Assembly (NCBI GenBank): GCA_001508835.1 | Contig: LGFB01000032.1 | Coordinates: 1 to 9,878 of the forward strand | DNA: 9,878 nt | DNA from: a bacterium 42_11 | Lineage (GTDB): Bacteria; Synergistota; GBS-1 | Reading direction: 5' to 3' | Shown: positions 1 through 5,899 of the stretch, one piece after another | Layout of the letters: each line of letters starts with the position of its first letter | How positions within the stretch are numbered: the first letter of the stretch is position 1 | Made by a program: the position numbers and the translations under genes | The notes under the pieces: generated by a model | What the model saw: only the letters and a program-made list of their open reading frames with translations | Databases searched by the model: none | What the model was told of the DNA's origin: nothing

Positions 1-617
1 CCAAGCACGGCAGAAAAACCAACCCTGTACCTTGCAAGCTGAAAAACCCTATTGGATATCCAATAACCCAACGCATACGCTTTAGTTATCCAACTATCAA
101 AAGGGTTTTTGGTGTCCAAATAGCATTGAACCACCTTCTCACCTGAAAGTATCTTTTCATTAACTCGGTTAAGGAAGTTAAGAGAAACCAAGTTATCAGC
201 ATCAAAAACACAAACGGCGTCATACTTGCCTTCCTTTATAATCCTTCTAAAAGCCCAGTCAAGGGCATATTGCTTTCCCCTTTTACTTGGCTCTCGTCTC
301 TCCCACACAATGGCTCCAGCCTCTTTAGCTAACTTGGCTGTATTATCGTTACAATTATCAGCAATAACTATAACCTCATAAAACCCCTTAGGATATTCAA
401 GCTCCTTCAAGTTATTAATGAGGTTTTCTATAACGCTTTCCTCATCATGAGCAGGAATTAAAACAGCGAACTTTAAATATTTTTTAAAGGCCCCCTCTTC
501 TTTTCTCCTCCATGGAAAAAGACCAACCGTATAGATAAAAAGATAGTACCCTCCTAAAAGAGCAGTAAAGACTTGAACACACAAAAAGAGATAAAAGTAA
601 AGGTTCTTCTCCATCAT
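1..617 (-). CDS. Membrane-anchored family 2 glycosyltransferase (3' end outside window)
   Basis: The first 205 residues of a GT-A fold glycosyltransferase are present; the C-terminal part lies beyond the left edge. Residues about 6-34 are hydrophobic and would anchor the protein in the inner membrane. The sugar-nucleotide domain starts at AVLIPAHDEE (51-60), continues with ADNCND (86-91) and KRGKQYALDWAF (112-123), and has the metal-binding DXD-type motif DADN (139-142). This is the usual layout of family 2 enzymes that move a sugar from a nucleotide or lipid carrier to an envelope glycan or lipid. The acceptor cannot be read from this fragment. The start ATG at 617 overlaps the gltX stop as ATGA. 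A second in-frame ATG at 614 sits at a better distance from the AAGGGG ribosome site, so either may be used. Family assignment is firm; substrate is unknown. Confidence 0.88.
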   Translation of the reverse strand, partial: MMEKNLYFYLFLCVQVFTALLGGYYLFIYTVGLFPWRRKEEGAFKKYLKFAVLIPAHDEESVIENLINNLKELEYPKGFYEVIVIADNCNDNTAKLAKEAGAIVWERREPSKRGKQYALDWAFRRIIKEGKYDAVCVFDADNLVSLNFLNRVNEKILSGEKVVQCYLDTKNPFDSWITKAYALGYWISNRVFQLARYRVGFSAVL

Positions 618-2047
618 TTCCCCTTGATATAAGACAAGACCTCTTGAACCCTGCGAAGAGCCTCCTTGATACCAATAAGTTCTATAATATAGTAAAGCTC
701 TGGACCAGACCTCCTCCCTGTTATAGCAACTCTCAATGGAAACAATACCTTTCCCCTTTTAAGACCAACCTTTGAAACCACTTCTTTTAAAAGCTCCCAA
801 ATTTCCGAAGAAGAAACTTCTTTATATTTAAAAGGATAAAAGACTTCAAGAAAAGCCTCAAGGATCTTCGGAACATCCTCGCCCTCCAATACTTCCTCTA
901 CATCAGAAGAAAATGGAAGGGAAAATCTTATTAAAGGCAAGGCCTCTTCTACCATCTCCCTTAGAGTAGATGTATGCTCTCTATACACAAAAACAACCTT
1001 TTTAAGCCACTCTTCATTCATCGAAAAGCCTTTTTCCAAAAAGAACGGTAGAGAATACTCATAAATCTTCTCAAGAGGAAGGGATCTCATATAATGTCCA
1101 TTCATCCATGTTAGCTTGCCTATATCGAATACAGCTGGACTCTTAGAAAGCCTATCCAAGGAGAATGCCTCTATCATTTCCTCCATAGAAAATATCTCTC
1201 TATCATCAGGAGAAGACCAGCCCAGTAAAGGCAGATAATTATTCATAGCCTCGGGAATATAGCCATCTCTCCGATATTGGGAAATAGCAACAGCACCATG
1301 CCTCTTGCTTAGCTTGCTCCTGTCAGGACCTAAAATCATAGAAACATGAGCAAATTGAGGTGGCTTCCAGCCAAAAGCCTCATATAAAAGGAGTTGCTTC
1401 GGGGTATTAGCTATATGTTCATCCGCCCTTATTACATGGGTTATTCCCATGTAATGGTCATCTATCACAACGGCGAAGTTATATGTTGGAATACCATCTG
1501 ACCTCATTATAACAAAATCTCCTATATCTGCAAGGGAAAACTTAAAATGACCTCTGACTATATCCTCGAAGGTTATCTCACCATCGCCGGGAACCTTAAA
1601 TCTTATAGCAGGCTTCCTCCCCTCCTTCTCAAACCTTTCTCTTTCCTCCTCAGAGAGATCCCTGCATCTCCCGTTATATCTGGGAGCTATTCCTTTTAAT
1701 AGCATTTCCTCTCGCATCTCTTCAATTTCAGATTCAGTGCAGTAACACTTATAAGCAAGCCCCCTTTTCAAGAGATCTAAAGCATGCTCTTTATAAAGCG
1801 ATAATCTCTCGGTTTGACGATACGGCCCCTCGTCCCATAAAAGTCCCAGCCACTCAAGGTCTTCCATAATTGCCTTTTCAGCCTCCAGGGTAGAGCGTTC
1901 CCTATCAGTATCTTCTATTCTGAGAATAAAGGTCCCCTTCATCTTCTTTGCGAACAAATAATTGTAAAGAGCTGTTCTAGCTCCTCCCACATGTAAAAAC
2001 CCTGTAGGACTGGGAGCAAACCTTACCCTAACATCCACAAAGCTCAC
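614..2047 (-). CDS. gltX: Glutamate--tRNA ligase (GluRS)
   Basis: Class I aminoacyl-tRNA synthetase of 477 residues, a normal bacterial GluRS length, charging tRNA-Glu with glutamate in the cytoplasm. Visible landmarks are the N-terminal RFAPSPTGFLHVGGARTA (HIGH-type motif HVGG at 19-22), RIEDTDRER (43-51), a possible zinc cluster with C101, C103 and C128, the RADEHIANTPKQ segment (208-219) and KLSKR (245-249, the KMSKS loop). The C-terminal half is the helical anticodon-binding domain and ends in the typical GRRSGPELYYII stretch. The start is GTG at 2047, overlapping the rlpA stop as GTGA, with GGAGG six bases upstream. A second GTG three codons later has AGGTGA five bases upstream and is also credible. 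Whether it also mischarges tRNA-Gln cannot be told here. Confidence 0.98.
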   Translation of the reverse strand: MSFVDVRVRFAPSPTGFLHVGGARTALYNYLFAKKMKGTFILRIEDTDRERSTLEAEKAIMEDLEWLGLLWDEGPYRQTERLSLYKEHALDLLKRGLAYKCYCTESEIEEMREEMLLKGIAPRYNGRCRDLSEEERERFEKEGRKPAIRFKVPGDGEITFEDIVRGHFKFSLADIGDFVIMRSDGIPTYNFAVVIDDHYMGITHVIRADEHIANTPKQLLLYEAFGWKPPQFAHVSMILGPDRSKLSKRHGAVAISQYRRDGYIPEAMNNYLPLLGWSSPDDREIFSMEEMIEAFSLDRLSKSPAVFDIGKLTWMNGHYMRSLPLEKIYEYSLPFFLEKGFSMNEEWLKKVVFVYREHTSTLREMVEEALPLIRFSLPFSSDVEEVLEGEDVPKILEAFLEVFYPFKYKEVSSSEIWELLKEVVSKVGLKRGKVLFPLRVAITGRRSGPELYYIIELIGIKEALRRVQEVLSYIKGK

Positions 2048-2790
2048 CTCTTTCCTCCAAAACGATCATCCCACTGTATAACTTCTACCCTAACCTTCGC
2101 AAGTCCTCGGTTTTTCATTTGCAAAACTTCAGCTGCCGCAGTAGACAAATCTATTATCCTACCTTTAACATACGGCCCCCTATCTACAATTCTAACTATG
2201 ACCCACCGCCCCGTCTTAAGATCCGTAACCTTGACCAAGGAATTAAAAGGTAATGTCTTCGACGCTGCTACGAGCTTTCTATCCCAATAGATTTCCCCAC
2301 TTGCGGTTCTCCTATTATTCCATTCACTACCATACCAGGAAGCAATGCCCTCCATAACCCTTGGATATGAAGTATTACGAGACCAAAGCCTATAAGATTG
2401 AAGCATCGCCATACCATCACAAAGGTTATTTAACCATACAGCTGCTAAATGAAAAGTAGTAGTGTTGTTGGCTTTAGCCTCTTCCTCGGAAACTCTAAGA
2501 ATCTCTTCATCTCCATATTTAATAACATGATCAGATTTTATGCCTACAATCTGGAAATCTCTAAACAGAAACCCTTTTCGCCAAAGAAGATTAATCTTCT
2601 CTACAAACTGGCGAGCCCTTTCCTGAGGGTCACGCGTCCTCAACCTCATAATGGTTTTACCCACAAACTTAACCTCTGCTATACCATCCCTGTTAACTTC
2701 ATACCAACAGGGGAAATTTTGTCCATAAGCTATCCCTGCAAACAAGAGGCATATCAAAAAACCGAAAAGAAATCCACATCTTCTAACCAT
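2044..2790 (-). CDS. RlpA-type double-psi beta-barrel protein with extra N-terminal domain
   Basis: Secreted protein of 248 residues. Residues 1-23 form a signal peptide (MVRRC, then a hydrophobic core ending in GIAYG). No lipobox cysteine follows, so unlike E. coli RlpA it is probably not a lipoprotein. Residues about 147-240 are the RlpA domain: GIASWYGSEWNNRRTASGE, then KTLPFNSLVKVTDLKTGR, then RIVDRGPYVKGRIIDLS. RlpA proteins bind septal peptidoglycan and some are lytic transglycosylases. E166 and D203 match conserved active-site positions, but the usual His of the AAHKTLP motif is Ser177. No SPOR domain is present. Residues about 25-145 form a separate region recalling N-terminal segments of cyanobacterial RlpA-like proteins (from memory, not searched). 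The start ATG overlaps the ispF stop by 8 bases. It sits between ispF and gltX, an unusual place. Catalytic activity is uncertain. Confidence 0.88.
   Translation of the reverse strand: MVRRCGFLFGFLICLLFAGIAYGQNFPCWYEVNRDGIAEVKFVGKTIMRLRTRDPQERARQFVEKINLLWRKGFLFRDFQIVGIKSDHVIKYGDEEILRVSEEEAKANNTTTFHLAAVWLNNLCDGMAMLQSYRLWSRNTSYPRVMEGIASWYGSEWNNRRTASGEIYWDRKLVAASKTLPFNSLVKVTDLKTGRWVIVRIVDRGPYVKGRIIDLSTAAAEVLQMKNRGLAKVRVEVIQWDDRFGGKR
2054..2058 (-). promoter_or_regulatory. Ribosome binding site supporting the GTG start of gltX
   Basis: GGAGG on the minus strand, 6 bases before the GTG at 2047. It lies inside the end of the rlpA gene and supports a GTG start that overlaps the rlpA stop. A second site, AGGTGA at 2044-2049, would serve the alternative GTG at 2038. 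Confidence 0.7.
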
Positions 2791-3265
2791 TTTTCTTCAC
2801 CACCCTCGCAAGAGTTATCGCAGCAATGCCTTCTTTCCTTCCTAAAGCTCCCAGTCCTTCAGGGCTAACAGCCTTTATGCTCACCTTGTCTATACTCAGA
2901 GCAAGCATTTTAGATATTTTCTCCCTCATTAAAGGGATAAACGGCTTTAAACGCGGATCCTCAGCAACAATGGTAATATCAACTTGAAAAGGAATATACC
3001 CTTCCTTCCCGATAATATCCAAAACCCTACTTAACAAAATCTCACTCCTTACATCCTTGTAAGTGGGATCCCCCGGAGGGAAATAATCTCCTATATCCCC
3101 CAACGCTAAGGCCCCAAGCAAAGCATCACAAAGGGAATGAATAACAACATCAGCATCCGAATGTCCAGACAGCCCTTTGTGATACTCTATCTCAATTCCG
3201 CCCAAAAACAGCTTTCTTCCAGAAACAAGTGGATGTATGTCGTATCCAAGTCCAATTCTATCCAT
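2783..3265 (-). CDS. ispF: 2-C-methyl-D-erythritol 2,4-cyclodiphosphate synthase
   Basis: MEP-pathway enzyme of 160 residues, the usual length, that cyclises CDP-ME 2-phosphate to MEcPP with release of CMP. It works as a homotrimer in the cytoplasm. The family pattern is clear: GLGYDIHPL with metal ligands D9 and H11, SGHSDADVVIHSLCDALLGA with the third ligand H43, GDIGDYFPPGD (56-66), and the C-terminal KAVSPEGLGALGRKEGIAA. The common KATT sequence of the CMP-binding region is KAVS here, a mild variation. The ATG start lies 4 bases after the stop of the upstream PIN-TRAM gene and has only a weak ribosome site, so it is probably translationally coupled. ispD, the usual upstream neighbour in this block, is absent from the window. 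Confidence 0.98.
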   Translation of the reverse strand: MDRIGLGYDIHPLVSGRKLFLGGIEIEYHKGLSGHSDADVVIHSLCDALLGALALGDIGDYFPPGDPTYKDVRSEILLSRVLDIIGKEGYIPFQVDITIVAEDPRLKPFIPLMREKISKMLALSIDKVSIKAVSPEGLGALGRKEGIAAITLARVVKKNG

Positions 3266-3269
3266 ATCA

Positions 3270-4385
3270 CTACTTAGCTATCCTTTTTATTCTACCAAAA
3301 ATCATCCTTCCAGCCGCTGTTTGAAGGACGCTCGTAACTTGAAGCTCTACAACCCTACCTATATGAGCCTTTCCTTCTTCAACTACAACCATTGTTCCAT
3401 CATCAAGATAACCAACTCCCTGATCCACTTCCTTCCCTTCTCTTATAATCTGAACAACCAGCTCTTCTCCAGGTAGAACTAACGGTTTTAAAGCGTTAGC
3501 AAGCTCATTTATATTCAAGACTTTAACTCCTTCGATGTTAGCAACCTTATTTAAATTATAATCAGTGGTGAGAATCTCTGCATTAAGCTTTTTAGCAAGA
3601 GCTATTAGCTTTTCATCCACGTTCTTACCTTCGACATCTTCCTCGTATATCTTGACCTTATCCTTTCCCTCTTTTTGCAACTTCGTCAATATGTCGAGTC
3701 CTCGTCTACCACGACTTCTTTTCATGGGATCCGTCGAATCAGCAACATACTGAAGTTCATTCAACACAAATCTGGGAATAAGAAGAGGTCCTTCAATAAA
3801 TCCTGTTTTATAAATATCAAGTATTCTACCATCTATTATAACGCTGGTATCCAGTATCTTTGGACAAGGCGCTTCCCCTGTAAAGCTTTCTTTCTTGGAA
3901 GATTTTAAAGAGAGTCTATCTTTCAGGCGCGGTATGGCCCCCAAAATTACCATTATTTCCTCTTTCTTCCTCAACGCAAGTCCTACACCGAGATATCCGA
4001 AGATTATATTAAGTATCAAAGGAAAATATTCTCCCACTATGGGGATAGGAGTTAAAGAAACCGCTAAGAGATTGGCAACTACAAGGCCTAAAATCAAACC
4101 CAACAAACCTATTCCTATGTCTACAGCAGGTAGTTTTTGCAAATCACTTTCTACACTGCTTACTACCTTAAGTATTGCCCTTATTATACTTGGAGACAAT
4201 ATATACATTATGAAACCACCGATAACGGTAACAGCACCTACGAGACTCATCTTAGCTACTGGCGTCAAAGGGTAATCAATATACCTCAAAACATATGGAC
4301 TAACCTGGTAGCCTATGCCTAACCCCAAAACAACAAAAATAGCTTGAAGAAGCCTTTCTACAAGGTGAACCTGCCTATCCGGCAC
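3270..4385 (-). CDS. Membrane-anchored PIN-TRAM domain protein (YacL family)
   Basis: Protein of 371 residues with an N-terminal membrane part, a PIN nuclease-like domain and a TRAM domain, the YacL architecture. Hydrophobic segments lie at roughly 12-28, 43-66, 88-112 and 116-138. The PIN domain runs from KILDTSVIIDGRI (about 176-188) to NINELANAL and keeps the expected acidic residues: D179, E210 (FVLNELQ), D257 (NVDEKL) and D275 (TTDYNL). The TRAM domain, an RNA-binding beta-barrel, spans about 303-366 and includes GVGYLDDGTMVVVEEG. PIN proteins are typically metal-dependent ribonucleases; the target of this family is not established to my knowledge. The start is GTG at 4385 with GAGGGGGTG upstream, 3 bases after the recR stop. 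In Bacillus the yacL gene also lies next to ispD, ispF and gltX, which supports the assignment. Confidence 0.95.
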   Translation of the reverse strand: MPDRQVHLVERLLQAIFVVLGLGIGYQVSPYVLRYIDYPLTPVAKMSLVGAVTVIGGFIMYILSPSIIRAILKVVSSVESDLQKLPAVDIGIGLLGLILGLVVANLLAVSLTPIPIVGEYFPLILNIIFGYLGVGLALRKKEEIMVILGAIPRLKDRLSLKSSKKESFTGEAPCPKILDTSVIIDGRILDIYKTGFIEGPLLIPRFVLNELQYVADSTDPMKRSRGRRGLDILTKLQKEGKDKVKIYEEDVEGKNVDEKLIALAKKLNAEILTTDYNLNKVANIEGVKVLNINELANALKPLVLPGEELVVQIIREGKEVDQGVGYLDDGTMVVVEEGKAHIGRVVELQVTSVLQTAAGRMIFGRIKRIAK

Positions 4386-4388
4386 TAT

Positions 4389-4994
4389 TTACACCCCCTC
4401 AACTTCTCTCCTCCCCTCGAAGGCCTTAGTCAAGGTAAGACTATCAGCCATATCTACATTACCACCTATGGGAATACCAAAGGCCAACTGTGTTATCTTT
4501 ACCTTAAAAGGCTTAAGAAGGTCAATGATATAAAACATGGTAGTATCTCCCTCCACACTCGGATCCAAAGCTAAGATAACCTCTTTTACATTGCCACTTT
4601 TAACTCTCTCAATAAGCCCTTGAACATTTAGGTCTTCAGGACCTATACCTTCAGAAAAAGATATCAACCCTCCCAAGACATGGTAAACCCCCTTATAAAA
4701 GGAGGCTCTCTCGATACTTAAAAGATCCAGAATATCCTCAACAACACAAATTACAGATTTATCACGTCCAATATCAGAACATATACCGCAAGGATCGGTA
4801 TCGCTCAGAGCACCGCAAAGGGAACATGGTCTCAAGTTCTCCCTAACATCAACCAGAAGAGAGGCAATTCTCCTCACCTTTGCAGGGCTTTCCTTAAGCA
4901 GGTGAAATATTATTCTTTGTGAGCTTTTTTCCCCCAAACCCGGGAGCTCACTTAAAAGAGCTAACAGCTCTTTCAAAGATTTGGCTAAAACCAA
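4389..4994 (-). CDS. recR: Recombination mediator protein RecR
   Basis: Protein of 201 residues, the standard RecR length, acting with RecO and sometimes RecF to load RecA on gapped DNA. Visible parts are the N-terminal helix-hairpin-helix ([18 protein letters not shown], 16-33), a four-cysteine zinc finger (C57, C60, C69, C72), a Toprim domain opening with CVVED (83-87) and containing ALDPSVEGD (142-150), then [19 protein letters not shown], and the C-terminal EGRREV. Two Toprim positions differ from the common form, DP for NP and EGDTT for EGEAT. The best start is TTG at 4994, which gives the normal distance to LPGLG. Its AGGAGG site (5007-5012) is about 12 bases away, which is long. The start lies inside the upstream YbaB gene (10-base overlap). 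Function is confident; start moderately so. Confidence 0.97.
   Translation of the reverse strand: MVLAKSLKELLALLSELPGLGEKSSQRIIFHLLKESPAKVRRIASLLVDVRENLRPCSLCGALSDTDPCGICSDIGRDKSVICVVEDILDLLSIERASFYKGVYHVLGGLISFSEGIGPEDLNVQGLIERVKSGNVKEVILALDPSVEGDTTMFYIIDLLKPFKVKITQLAFGIPIGGNVDMADSLTLTKAFEGRREVEGV
4392..4400 (-). promoter_or_regulatory. Ribosome binding site for the GTG start of the PIN-TRAM gene
   Basis: GAGGGGGTG on the minus strand, ending 6 bases before the GTG at 4385 and spanning the end of recR. It decides for the GTG, because no ATG lies near the family N-terminus. Confidence 0.7.
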
Positions 4995-5284
4995 GGAAGT
5001 TTCATACCTCCTAAGAGACTGCCCATCCTGCTCATAGCAAGTTCTCTTGCCTTTTTAAGGGCATCATTAGTAGCCGCAACGATCAGATCTGATAACATCT
5101 CAACATCATCGGGATTTAAAACCTCAGGTTCTATATGAACTTCAAGGATTTCCTGTTGACCATTAGCTATAACTCTAACCATTCCTCCCCCCGCTGATCC
5201 CTCAACTCGCTGGGAAGCCAATTCTTCCTGTATCTTTAAGACTCTCTCCTGAAGCTGTTTTAGCATTCTCCCATCCACAGACAA
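4985..5284 (-). CDS. YbaB/EbfC family nucleoid-associated protein
   Basis: Small DNA-binding protein of up to 99 residues, normally a dimer that coats DNA and is often encoded just before recR, as here. The family pattern is clear: an N-terminal helix ([18 protein letters not shown]), [28 protein letters not shown], then [23 protein letters not shown] and a glycine-rich tail ending in GGMKLPWF. The start is ambiguous. TTG at 5284 gives the longest form but is only 3 bases from the GGGGG ribosome site (5288-5292). GTG at 5278 has a better spacing of 9 bases and loses only two residues. The gene starts 8 bases after the rlmH stop. The usual upstream partner dnaX is not next to it. Confidence 0.95.
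   Translation of the reverse strand: MSVDGRMLKQLQERVLKIQEELASQRVEGSAGGGMVRVIANGQQEILEVHIEPEVLNPDDVEMLSDLIVAATNDALKKARELAMSRMGSLLGGMKLPWF
5007..5012 (-). promoter_or_regulatory. Strong but distant ribosome binding site of recR
   Basis: AGGAGG on the minus strand inside the end of the YbaB gene. The only start that fits RecR is the TTG at 4994, about 12 bases downstream. The closer ATG is in the YbaB frame and reaches a stop after six codons. Confidence 0.55.
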
Positions 5285-5292
5285 ACACCCCC

Positions 5293-5739
5293 TTAATAAT
5301 GGTATGGCTCTCCTCTCATGACCTTAAAAGCCCTATATATTTGTTCAACCAAAATAAGACGAGCAAGCTCATGGGTAAAGGTTAATCTCGAAAGAGACCA
5401 AACATCGATGGCCTTTCTCTTAACCTCTTCAGAAAGTCCTTTAACTCCACCTAAAACGAAAACCGGTTCCCTCCCATGAAGGAAGATACTTTCCAGTTCC
5501 TTTGAAAAATCCAGCGAAGATAAAAGCCTTCCCTTCTCATCTAATGCTATAAAGGAACAATCTCCCCTTATAGCCCTAAAAATATTATCCCCTTCCTTTA
5601 ATGGATCCCCCACTTCTTCAACTTCATTAACTAATACTTTACAAAAAGGTTTTAACCTCTTGAGATATTCATTTATGGCCTCCTTATAAAACCTCTGTTT
5701 TATTCTACCAACCGCAATAATCTTCACCCTATAAGCCAT
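5293..5739 (-). CDS. rlmH: 23S rRNA (pseudouridine(1915)-N(3))-methyltransferase
   Basis: SPOUT-class methyltransferase that uses SAM to methylate N3 of pseudouridine 1915 in helix 69 of 23S rRNA, on assembled ribosomes. The family signature is present: [24 protein letters not shown] near the N-terminus, [13 protein letters not shown] (SAM-binding knot), and [24 protein letters not shown] ending in RGEPYHY. The last residue is Tyr where the family usually has Lys or Arg. Three in-frame starts are possible. ATG at 5739 (used here) gives [14 protein letters not shown] at 5727 gives MKIIAVG, and TTG at 5748 has the best-placed ribosome site (AGAGG, 4 bases away). All give a protein of about 145-151 residues. 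With the ATG, the gene overlaps the end of the DUF951 gene by 11 bases. Confidence 0.96.
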   Translation of the reverse strand: MAYRVKIIAVGRIKQRFYKEAINEYLKRLKPFCKVLVNEVEEVGDPLKEGDNIFRAIRGDCSFIALDEKGRLLSSLDFSKELESIFLHGREPVFVLGGVKGLSEEVKRKAIDVWSLSRLTFTHELARLILVEQIYRAFKVMRGEPYHY

Positions 5740-5899
5740 CCTTAACAATTAGCCTCTTTAACCTCTCCCTAGCTATCCATACCTCCCTTCCACACTTAAC
5801 ACATTTAAGCCTGAAGTCTATCCCCTCCCTTAAAACCTTCCACTCATTATTACCACAAGGGTGAGGCTTTTTCAACCTAATGATATCTCCCACTTTCAT
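5729..5899 (-). CDS. DUF951 family small protein (YyzM-like)
   Basis: A 56-residue protein in the stretch between the M23 gene and rlmH. It begins MKVGDIIRLKKPHPCGNNEW, followed by a segment with FRLKCVKCGREVWIARERLKR. This matches the DUF951 pattern known from Firmicutes and related phyla, including the HPCG and CxxC cysteines (C15, C33, C36), which could bind a metal. No biochemical role is known to me. The ATG at 5899 overlaps the M23 stop as ATGA, and there is no clear ribosome site of its own, so translation probably depends on coupling. The 3' end runs into the region of the rlmH start candidates. The match is by pattern recognition and strong over nearly the whole length. It is basic and cytoplasmic, with no signal peptide or membrane segment. 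Confidence 0.92.
   Translation of the reverse strand: MKVGDIIRLKKPHPCGNNEWKVLREGIDFRLKCVKCGREVWIARERLKRLIVKDGL

Noticed and set aside
50..65. Perfect 16-base palindrome tattggatatccaata
   Set aside because: It falls within the glycosyltransferase coding sequence, occurs once, has no operator context, and a palindrome of this size is not very unlikely by chance in AT-rich DNA.
484..675. Minus-strand open frame of 63 codons spanning the gltX end
   Set aside because: It is out of frame with both gltX and the glycosyltransferase, which fully explain the region with conserved motifs.
2449..2868. Plus-strand open frame of 139 codons, and the other plus-strand frames (3237-3476, 3895-4275, 5953-6246, 8583-8849 and similar)
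   Set aside because: All lie opposite well-recognised minus-strand genes, show no family features, and have biased compositions expected of antisense shadows.
5285..5292. Terminator or promoter in the 8-base gap between rlmH and the YbaB gene
   Set aside because: The gap is taken up by the GGGGG ribosome site and is too short for either element; no hairpin with a T-run is seen.
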